Positions 1-6,268 of a DNA stretch of 64,000 nt are shown here, one piece after another. The number at the start of each line of letters is the position of its first letter. Position 1 is the stretch's first letter. The DNA is from Williamsia sterculiae. Its GTDB lineage: Bacteria; Actinomycetota; Actinomycetes; Mycobacteriales; Mycobacteriaceae. The position numbers and the translations under genes are program-made. The notes beneath the pieces are model-generated. The model made no database searches. It was not told the origin of the DNA and saw nothing but the letters and a program-made list of their open reading frames with translations. Location of the stretch: positions 1-64,000 of the forward strand of contig NZ_FTNT01000002.1 of the NCBI RefSeq assembly GCF_900156495.1, in the 5' to 3' direction.

Positions 1-52
1 ACGCGAAAAACTCGTCACGCACCTCGTCGGCAAACAACTTCGGCAACGCCAC
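1..52 (-). CDS. 5' fragment of a possible transposase (cut by window edge)
   Basis: Only 17 codons lie in the window, read leftwards from a GTG at 52: VALPKLFADEVRDEFFA, with no stop before the edge. The short charged start resembles the N-termini of helix-turn-helix transposases I have seen in actinobacteria, but 17 residues cannot prove this. AGGGAG lies just upstream and is close to the start for a ribosome binding site. An alternative is any small DNA-binding protein. Confidence 0.3.
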   Translation of the reverse strand, partial: MALPKLFADEVRDEFFA

Positions 53-107
53 ACTCCCTATCAGTCAGCGTTGCTACGACCGATAGAACCCGCCCAGCGG
101 GAGATCA

Positions 108-144
108 CGAAAACTGCGGGAAAAGGGATTTCCCGCAGTTTTCG
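108..144 (-). terminator. Strong hairpin between pxpC and the edge gene
   Basis: Two perfect 16-nt complementary arms (108-123 and 129-144, CGAAAACTGCGGGAAA and its reverse complement) flank a 5-nt loop. The hairpin begins about 37 nt beyond the pxpC stop, so it can end the pxpBC transcript. Its A- and T-rich outer arms would make it work in both directions. It could instead be the tip of an insertion element belonging to the edge gene. Confidence 0.6.
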
Positions 145-180
145 GACAGCCCAACCCGAACTAGCCCAACCAACCGCCCC

Positions 181-1059
181 TCAGGGCTTGATGAACCGCA
201 CCGTGCGACCGGGCGCGAGCTGAGCGGCGCGATCCACCGAGTCGGCGCGGAGCACGGCGATCACCGGGTAGCCACCGGTCACCGGATGGTCGGCGAGGAA
301 CACGACCGGTTGGCCCGACGGTGGGATCTGCACCGAGCCGTAGGCGATGCCCTCGGACGGGATCGCGTCCAGTCCGTCCCGATGACGCAACTGCGGGCCG
401 TCGTCGATCCGGTCGAGGCGGACGCCCACCCGGTCGCTGTGCGGGTTGACCGTCCACTCACCGCGGAACAGCAGCTCGGCGTCGACCACGCGGTCGGTGC
501 GCGGGCCGAGCTCGGCGTAGAGGAACACCGTCTGGTCCGGGTCGGAACCCTCTCGTGGGGCGTCGGTGGTCGACGGCCACGCCTCGTTCTCCGTCCCGAT
601 GGCCAACACGGTGCCGCCGACGACCGGTTCCGGACCGAGACCCGACAGCACGTCGGTCGATCGTGAACCCAGCACCGGCGTGACGTCGATGCCGCCGCGC
701 ACGGCGAGGTAGCTGCGCACGCCGTCGGTCGGCGCATCCACCGTCAACATCTGCCCGTGCTGCACGGCCGTCGCCGAGGAATGGCCGACCGGGGTGCCGT
801 CCACCCGGACGATGCCGGAGGCGCCGGTGACCACCACGAACAACAGGCCGCGGGCCTCTGCCCGCAGACCGCCGAGGGTGATCTCCAGTGCCGCGGCCGT
901 CTCCCGGTTCCCGACCAACCGGTTGGCGAGCCGCAGCGACGACCGGTCGGCGGCCCCGGACAGCGGCACACCGAGGTGCGCGTACCCGGGACGACCCAGA
1001 TCCTGCACGGTGACACCCGGCCCGGTCGCCGACACCGACAGCGCGCGCGTGCCGGTCAT
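181..1059 (-). CDS. pxpC: 5-oxoprolinase subunit C / biotin-dependent carboxyltransferase family (KipA, PxpC)
   Basis: 292 residues. It belongs to the AHS2/KipA family, which works with PxpB and PxpA to open 5-oxoproline (pyroglutamate) to glutamate with ATP in the cytoplasm. Family features include the N-terminal G-x-T-V-Q-D-x-GR-x-G-Y stretch (about residues 14-25), the SGAAD segment, and the C-terminal SEGI...GSVQIPPSGQPV region followed by TGGYPVIA. I chose the ATG at 1059 because it overlaps the pxpB stop as ATGA; the frame stays open further upstream but that part reads as pxpB in another frame. Translational coupling with pxpB is likely. No pxpA (LamB/YcsF) gene is visible next to it, so the complex would need a subunit encoded elsewhere. 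Confidence 0.85.
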   Translation of the reverse strand: MTGTRALSVSATGPGVTVQDLGRPGYAHLGVPLSGAADRSSLRLANRLVGNRETAAALEITLGGLRAEARGLLFVVVTGASGIVRVDGTPVGHSSATAVQHGQMLTVDAPTDGVRSYLAVRGGIDVTPVLGSRSTDVLSGLGPEPVVGGTVLAIGTENEAWPSTTDAPREGSDPDQTVFLYAELGPRTDRVVDAELLFRGEWTVNPHSDRVGVRLDRIDDGPQLRHRDGLDAIPSEGIAYGSVQIPPSGQPVVFLADHPVTGGYPVIAVLRADSVDRAAQLAPGRTVRFIKP

Positions 1060-1727
1060 CCGGCCGCCTCGAACCGGACCGCCGTGCCTGCGGTCAGTAC
1101 CGCCGGGTCGGCCCACCCCACATCCCACATCCGCATGTCGGTGTGTCCGATCAGTTGCCATCCGCCGGGGCTCTGCCGGGGGTAGACGGCGGTGTACCCG
1201 GCCGCGACCGCGACCGACCCCGCAGGCACCCGAGGCCGGGAACGTCTCCGCCTCGGAATCGACACCAGTTGCGCGGCAGGCGAATCGGGATCGCACGTCA
1301 GATAACCGAACCCCGGGGCGAATCCCATGAACTGCACCCGCCAGGCGGTTTCGGTGTGCGCGGCGATCACCTCGTCGACACCCACGGCCAGTTTCTCGGC
1401 GACCTCGGCGAGATCCTCACCGTCGTAGACGGTAGGCACCACCACCGTGTCTTCCGTCGAAGTGGTTGTTGCACTGACCTTCTGGTCGCCGTCGTCGGCG
1501 AGGGTCCGGGTCACCCGGCGTAGGGCGAGCGTGTCCAACCCGGATCCCGGCGTGGCCTGCACCAGCAACGACTGCGCGGTCGGGATCAGGTCGTCCACCC
1601 CGGCGAGGTCACCGTGGCGCATCCGGGTCCGCAACACCGCCTCGGCGTGGAGTGTTGCCGTGGCCGGATCCGCCTCGTCGGCGAAGTCCAGCAACACCGC
1701 GTCCCGACCGGCCCAAAGCGCACGCAT
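1056..1727 (-). CDS. pxpB: 5-oxoprolinase subunit B (KipI, PxpB)
   Basis: 223 residues, AHS1/KipI allophanate-hydrolase-subunit-1 fold, partner of PxpC in ATP-dependent 5-oxoproline cleavage. Diagnostic motifs are GFAPGFGYL near residue 135 and PAGSVAVAAGYTAVYP followed by SPGGWQLIG near residues 168-192. The length matches the family. It starts at an ATG only 29 nt from the divergent aldose epimerase, so both promoters must lie inside or overlap the 1728-1756 gap. It is the first gene of a two-gene operon with pxpC (4-nt overlap). Confidence 0.88.
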   Translation of the reverse strand: MRALWAGRDAVLLDFADEADPATATLHAEAVLRTRMRHGDLAGVDDLIPTAQSLLVQATPGSGLDTLALRRVTRTLADDGDQKVSATTTSTEDTVVVPTVYDGEDLAEVAEKLAVGVDEVIAAHTETAWRVQFMGFAPGFGYLTCDPDSPAAQLVSIPRRRRSRPRVPAGSVAVAAGYTAVYPRQSPGGWQLIGHTDMRMWDVGWADPAVLTAGTAVRFEAAG

Positions 1728-1756
1728 GTCTCAAAACTAATGGCAGACTGACCGAC

Positions 1757-2707
1757 GTGGGCGGCTATGGCATCTCGGTCGGTGGGTATCGCGTAGAAGT
1801 GGCAACGGCGGGGGCGGGCCTCCGCGGGGTCTGGTTCGACGACAAGTTGCTCACCGAGACCTGGGAGATCGAACCGGGCCAGAAGCCGCCGCTGTCGGCC
1901 GGGTTGGTTCTCTCGCCATGGCCCAACCGCACGGCCGACGGTCGGTACACGTTCGACGGGCAGGACCATCAGCTCGAGATCACCGAGACGTCGCGGAACA
2001 ACGCCAACCACGGGTTCGTCCGCACCGTCGACTGGGCGGTCTCGGAGCAGGATCCCGCGTCGATCACCCTGGTCACCCCGGTGGGCGAACACCCCGGATA
2101 CCCGTTCGACATCGCCATCGGCGTCACCTACGCCCTCGACGCCGACACCGGGTTGACCGTCACCCACACCGCCACCAACGTCGGCACCCGCCGTGCGCCC
2201 TACGCACTCGGCCAGCACACCTTCGTCCGGGTCGGTGACGCGCCCATCGACGACTGCACGTTGCAGCTCGCGGCCACCGAGTACCTACCCCTCGATCCGG
2301 AACGACAGTTGCCTGCCGGCGCACCCGCCGAGGTGGCGGGCACCGACCTCGACTTCCGCGCCGAACGACGTCTCGACGGCATCTGGATGGACACCCCGTT
2401 CACCGACATGGTCGCCGACGCCGGGGACGGGAGGGCGAGGCACCGGGTGACCGGTCCCGACGACGACGTCACCGAGCTGTGGACCGATGCGGCGTTCGGC
2501 TGGGCGCAGGTGTTCACCGCCGATCCGGCCCACGATCAGCCCTATCCGGGTCGTGGTCGCGCACTCGCGATAGAACCGATGACCGGCCCACCCAACGCGC
2601 TGGCCAGCGGGGACGACCTGATCGTCCTCGAGCCCGGTCAGCGATGGTCGGGGAGCTGGGGTCTGCGATACCACCCCGCACCGGGCGATCGTCGATCTCA
2701 GGACTGA
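1757..2707 (+). CDS. Aldose 1-epimerase family protein
   Basis: 316 residues from a GTG at 1757. It belongs to the galactose-mutarotase (GalM) superfamily, which interconverts sugar anomers in the cytoplasm. Recognisable are LSPWPNRTADGRY near residue 51, the N-A-N-HGFVR segment carrying a catalytic His, the GQHTFV segment with the second His, and IEPMTGPPNA near the C-terminus with a Glu. I prefer the GTG because the frame further upstream overlaps pxpB, and a -10-like CAGACT ends 7 nt before it, which suggests a leaderless message. The PfkB kinase follows 4 nt after the stop, so the two form an operon for an unknown sugar. Confidence 0.8.
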   Translation: MGGYGISVGGYRVEVATAGAGLRGVWFDDKLLTETWEIEPGQKPPLSAGLVLSPWPNRTADGRYTFDGQDHQLEITETSRNNANHGFVRTVDWAVSEQDPASITLVTPVGEHPGYPFDIAIGVTYALDADTGLTVTHTATNVGTRRAPYALGQHTFVRVGDAPIDDCTLQLAATEYLPLDPERQLPAGAPAEVAGTDLDFRAERRLDGIWMDTPFTDMVADAGDGRARHRVTGPDDDVTELWTDAAFGWAQVFTADPAHDQPYPGRGRALAIEPMTGPPNALASGDDLIVLEPGQRWSGSWGLRYHPAPGDRRSQD

Positions 2708-2711
2708 GCCG

Positions 2712-3671
2712 TTGCGCGAGATAGTGGTCTGCGGCGAGGCGCTCGTCGACGTGGTCACCGACCCCCGCCGCGCCGGTACCCCCGAACGCCCGGGGGTGAT
2801 GGCACCCATGCATCCAGCCCTGGGTGGCGGCCCGTTCAACGTCGCCGTCGCACTCGGACGACTCGGTTCGGCGGTCTCCTTCTGTTCACGCGTCTCCACC
2901 GACGGACTGGGCGAGCAGTTGGTCGCCGCGTTGACCGCGGCCGGGGTGGACCTGACACTGCTGCAACGCGGTCCGGAGCCGACGTCGTTGGCGTTGGCCT
3001 CCATCGGCGAGTCCGGGGCCGCCGAGTACACCTTCTACGTCGACGGCACCGCCGATCGGTTGGTCACCGACCCCGGTGAACTGCCCCGATCGGTCGCGGC
3101 GCTGTGCTTCGGCACGTTGTCGTTGGTGTTGGAACCCGGGGCAGGCGTCTACGAAGGGCTGATGATCCGCGCCCATCGGGAGGGTCGAGCAGTGTTGCTG
3201 GACCCCAACATCCGCGCCGCGGTCATCGGTGAGGCCGGTGCGGACGCCTACCGCGCGCGTTTCCGCAGCTGGCTGGGGTCGGTCGACGTGCTCAAGGTGT
3301 CCGACGATGACGCCGAGTGGCTGGCCGAGGGTCCACAGGGATCCGGTCCCCGGGACTGGTTGGCCGCGGGCGTGGGTGTGGTGGTCATCACCGCGGGAGG
3401 TGCGGGTCTCACGGTGCTGACCGCGCACGGTGCGGTGACCGTGACCCCACCGACGGTCGAGGTCGCCGACACCATCGGGGCGGGCGACACCGTGGCCGCG
3501 GCACTGCTGCACTGGTTGGGCGACCACGGCGCGCTCGGTCAGGCCGAGGTCCGTGCGCTGGACGAGGAGCAATGGACCCGCGCCCTGACCCACGCGGCCC
3601 GTGCCGCCGCGGTGACGGTGTCACGCCCTGGGGCCGACCCTCCCTGGGCAGGCGAGCTGTCGAGCGACTAG
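2712..3671 (+). CDS. PfkB-family carbohydrate kinase (fructokinase-like)
   Basis: 319 residues from a TTG at 2712; a GTG at 2724 is an alternative start. It is a ribokinase/PfkB-family sugar kinase that phosphorylates a sugar hydroxyl with ATP. The N-terminal signature GGGPFNVAVALGRLG lies near residues 37-51. The C-terminal anion-hole signature DTIGAGDT ends near residue 260, with the catalytic Asp at about D259. The LDPN strand in the middle (about 163-166) is also typical. It is coupled to the upstream aldose epimerase, so the pair probably prepares one hexose for catabolism; fructose or a related hexose is the usual substrate, but specificity cannot be read from the sequence. Confidence 0.8.
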   Translation: MREIVVCGEALVDVVTDPRRAGTPERPGVMAPMHPALGGGPFNVAVALGRLGSAVSFCSRVSTDGLGEQLVAALTAAGVDLTLLQRGPEPTSLALASIGESGAAEYTFYVDGTADRLVTDPGELPRSVAALCFGTLSLVLEPGAGVYEGLMIRAHREGRAVLLDPNIRAAVIGEAGADAYRARFRSWLGSVDVLKVSDDDAEWLAEGPQGSGPRDWLAAGVGVVVITAGGAGLTVLTAHGAVTVTPPTVEVADTIGAGDTVAAALLHWLGDHGALGQAEVRALDEEQWTRALTHAARAAAVTVSRPGADPPWAGELSSD

Positions 3672-3774
3672 GTTTGGACGATGGGTGGGTCCACCGGAAC
3701 CTGCCCGCATGTTGACTGTGAGATCAACTGGGCTGTCGGTCCCGATCGAGTCCAGCAGCTGGGAAGGGGCCCGC

Positions 3775-5106
3775 GTGTCCGCAGAAACAGTGTCCGAGTC
3801 GTCCAAACCCTCGAGCGAGGGGCAGCAGGAGACGACGTTCACCTATCCCGGCGGTTCACTGGAGTTGCCCATCGTGCGGGCGACCGAGGGATCCGACGGC
3901 GTCGGGTTGGGCAAGTTCCTCTCCGAGACCGGCCTGACCACCTTCGACGGCGGTTTCGTCAACACCTCGGCATGTAAGTCCGCCATCACCTACATCGACG
4001 GTGAGGCGGGGATCCTTCGGTATCGCGGTATCCCCATCGAGCAGCTCGCCGAGCGATCCAACTTCATCGAGGTCAGCTACCTGCTCATCTACGGGGAGCT
4101 GCCCACCGCATCCGAACTCGACGCCTTCACCGACCGCATCCGTCGACACACCCTGCTGCACGAGGACCTCAAGCGGTTCTTCGACGGGTTCCCGCGCAAC
4201 GCGCACCCGATGCCGGTGCTGTCGAGCGCGGTGAACGCGCTGAGCGCCTACTACCAGGACTCGCTGGACCCCAAGGATCCCGAGCAGGTCGAGCTGTCCA
4301 CGGTGCGTCTGCTGGCCAAGCTGCCCACCATCGCCGCCTACGCCTACAAGAAGTCGGTGGGACAACCGTTCCTGTATCCCGACAACTCGCTGAGCCTGGT
4401 GGAGAACTTCCTGCGGATGACCTTCGGGTTCCCGGCGGAGCCGTACGACATGAACCCGGAGATCGTGAAGGCGCTGGACATGCTGTTCGTCCTGCACGCC
4501 GATCACGAGCAGAACTGTTCGACCTCCACCGTCCGACTGGTCGGGTCGTCGCAGGCGAATCTGTTCACCTCGATCTCCGGTGGCATCAATGCCCTGTGGG
4601 GCCCTTTGCACGGAGGTGCCAACCAGGCGGTGCTCGAGATGCTCGACAAGATCAAGGAAGGCGGTGGCGACACCACCGACTTCATGAATCGGGTCAAGAA
4701 CAAGGAGCCCGGGGTGAAGCTCATGGGCTTCGGCCACCGGGTCTACAAGAACTACGACCCCCGCGCGGCGATCGTGAAGAAGACCGCGGACACCGTGCTC
4801 GAATCTCTCGGTGTGAACGACGACCTGCTCGACATCGCGAAGGGGTTGGAGGAGGTCGCACTGAACGACGACTACTTCATCTCCCGCAAGCTGTACCCGA
4901 ATGTGGATTTCTACACCGGACTCATCTACCGGGCGATGGGATTCCCCACCCGGATGTTCACGGTGCTGTTCGCGCTCGGACGGTTGCCGGGTTGGATCGC
5001 ACACTGGCAGGAGATGAACGCCGACCCGTCCACCAAGATCGGGCGACCCCGCCAGGTCTACACGGGTTACACCGAGCGGGATTTCGCCCCGCTCGACCAG
5101 CGCTGA
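3775..5106 (+). CDS. gltA: Citrate synthase
   Basis: 443 residues. It condenses acetyl-CoA and oxaloacetate to citrate, the entry step of the TCA cycle. Catalytic residues are visible: His in HADHEQNCST (H241), His in GHRVYKNYDPR (H321) and Asp in NVDFYTG (D378). The type II GltA N-terminal domain is present. It aligns well from memory with mycobacterial GltA2, which starts with a similar polar stretch before YPGG. The GTG at 3775 is chosen because GGAAGGGG lies about 6-8 nt upstream; the frame stays open to 3685. A hexamer TAGGTT at 3669-3674 could be a -10 element for a roughly 100-nt 5' leader. An FKBP gene follows after 52 nt. Confidence 0.95.
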   Translation: MSAETVSESSKPSSEGQQETTFTYPGGSLELPIVRATEGSDGVGLGKFLSETGLTTFDGGFVNTSACKSAITYIDGEAGILRYRGIPIEQLAERSNFIEVSYLLIYGELPTASELDAFTDRIRRHTLLHEDLKRFFDGFPRNAHPMPVLSSAVNALSAYYQDSLDPKDPEQVELSTVRLLAKLPTIAAYAYKKSVGQPFLYPDNSLSLVENFLRMTFGFPAEPYDMNPEIVKALDMLFVLHADHEQNCSTSTVRLVGSSQANLFTSISGGINALWGPLHGGANQAVLEMLDKIKEGGGDTTDFMNRVKNKEPGVKLMGFGHRVYKNYDPRAAIVKKTADTVLESLGVNDDLLDIAKGLEEVALNDDYFISRKLYPNVDFYTGLIYRAMGFPTRMFTVLFALGRLPGWIAHWQEMNADPSTKIGRPRQVYTGYTERDFAPLDQR

Positions 5107-5158
5107 GACCCGTTCTCACGACTCACGCTGGGACGCAGACGACTCGAAGGAGAGCCGA

Positions 5159-5533
5159 ATGACCAGTTCCGCCAACGAAAAGCCGCTGATCGAGTTCCAG
5201 GAGGGTCCGCCGCCGGCGGAACTGCAGATCGTCGATCTGGTGATCGGAGACGGACCGGAAGCGGTTCCCCACGGGGTCGTCGACGTGCACTACGTGGGTG
5301 TCGAGTTCGACACCGGGGAGGAGTTCGACTCCTCCTGGGATCGCGGTCAATCCGCGAACTTCCCCCTCGACCGGTTGATCCCCGGCTGGCAGGAAGGCAT
5401 CCCGGGGATGCGTGTCGGCGGTCGTCGGCAGCTGACGGTGCCGCCGGAGCTCGCCTACGGACCCGCAGGTGCGGGCCATCAGTTGTCCGGCAAGACCCTC
5501 GTGTTCGTCATCGATCTGCTCGGCGTCGGCTGA
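5159..5533 (+). CDS. FKBP-type peptidyl-prolyl cis-trans isomerase
   Basis: 124 residues, a single minimal FKBP domain without signal peptide, so a cytosolic proline isomerase and folding factor. Active-site landmarks are VHYVGV, EFDSSWDRG, NFPLDRLIPGWQEGI, the LAYG loop and the closing LVFVIDLL strand. The ATG is preceded by AAGGAGA at about 8 nt spacing. It follows citrate synthase on the same strand and may be co-transcribed with it. Confidence 0.92.
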   Translation: MTSSANEKPLIEFQEGPPPAELQIVDLVIGDGPEAVPHGVVDVHYVGVEFDTGEEFDSSWDRGQSANFPLDRLIPGWQEGIPGMRVGGRRQLTVPPELAYGPAGAGHQLSGKTLVFVIDLLGVG

Positions 5534-5544
5534 CATCGAGTGGG

Positions 5545-5573
5545 GGTCGCGGCCCGGGACGATGGTCGCGACC
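5545..5573. terminator. Hairpin between convergent genes
   Basis: GGTCGCG (5545-5551) pairs with CGCGACC (5567-5573) around a 15-nt loop, in the 40-nt gap between the convergent FKBP and TetR genes. There is no T-run, as is usual in high-GC actinobacteria. It could terminate both transcripts. Confidence 0.4.
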
Positions 5574-6149
5574 TCACTGCTCGGAGGGTGTCGCCCCCGT
5601 CGCGGGCAGATGCATGGCGATCAGCTCGTTGAGGTGCGTGGCGGTGTCCGTCAGTGGCGCGGTCGATCGTCGGGCCTGTGAGATCACGATCGCTCCCTCC
5701 ACACCCGCCACCACCGTGGTCGCCAACGATGTCGCGGTGTCGTCGTCCACACCGTCCGCGGACAACCGCTCCGCGATGATGTGCACCCACTCGCCGAAGG
5801 CGTCGTTCGCCGCGTCGGCCGCCTCAGGGGCCGTCGGCCGCGCCAGGGCGGCCGCGATCAACGGGCATCCTGCCTGGAAATCACTGGCACGCAACGCGGA
5901 GATCCAGCTGTCGACCACGACGCGAGGGCTCGGCCCGCTCATGAGTTCGCGAAGCGCAGTGGCGATCTGTCTACCGGCCGATCGGGTGGCCTCCGCCACG
6001 AGTTCACCCTTCCCCGACGGGAAGTTCAGGTAGATGGAACGCCGGGCGACACCGCTGTGCTCCAGGATGTCGGAGACTCCCGTCCCCTCGACACCGTGTC
6101 TGCGGATCAGGTCGGTGGTGGCCTCGACGAGCCGTTCTCGTACCGACAT
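5574..6149 (-). CDS. TetR-family transcriptional regulator
   Basis: 191 residues. The N-terminal helix-turn-helix covers about residues 5-50 (VSDILEHSGVARRSIYLNFP). The C-terminal half, with GCPLIAAALA and later VAGVEGAIVISQARRS, resembles the LmrA/YxaF-type ligand-binding domain. It lies downstream of mmpL on the same strand, 119 nt away, with a 17-bp palindrome about 20 nt before its start. It probably represses itself and may sense a substrate of the adjacent MmpL exporter; that link is inference. Confidence 0.85.
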   Translation of the reverse strand: MSVRERLVEATTDLIRRHGVEGTGVSDILEHSGVARRSIYLNFPSGKGELVAEATRSAGRQIATALRELMSGPSPRVVVDSWISALRASDFQAGCPLIAAALARPTAPEAADAANDAFGEWVHIIAERLSADGVDDDTATSLATTVVAGVEGAIVISQARRSTAPLTDTATHLNELIAMHLPATGATPSEQ

Positions 6150-6169
6150 CGGTGGGCGCCCCCTCTCAG

Positions 6170-6186
6170 CGGGGAGACGTTCCCCG
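6170..6186. promoter_or_regulatory. Palindromic operator candidate upstream of the TetR gene
   Basis: CGGGGA (6170-6175), 5-nt spacer, TCCCCG (6181-6186): a perfect 6-bp inverted repeat 20-37 nt upstream of the TetR start codon. Position and size suit TetR autoregulation. The binding protein is inferred only from location. Confidence 0.4.
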
Positions 6187-6268
6187 TTCGCCGCTGGCTG
6201 CCGACTCGAATACTACTGGCGTGGAGGCCGCGACTTGAGTGGTTGGTGCGCAGACATCCGCTCAGCTG

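Noticed and set aside
3681-3977. 98-codon frame beginning after a TAGGTT hexamer and overlapping the gltA start
   Set aside because: Out of frame with gltA, runs 200 nt into it and has Arg-rich shadow composition. The hexamer may serve gltA itself.
3856-5004. Long open frame on the minus strand across citrate synthase (382 codons)
   Set aside because: It is antisense to a clear gltA gene and its composition is the usual high-GC shadow, rich in Arg, Gly, His and Val with no recognisable domain.
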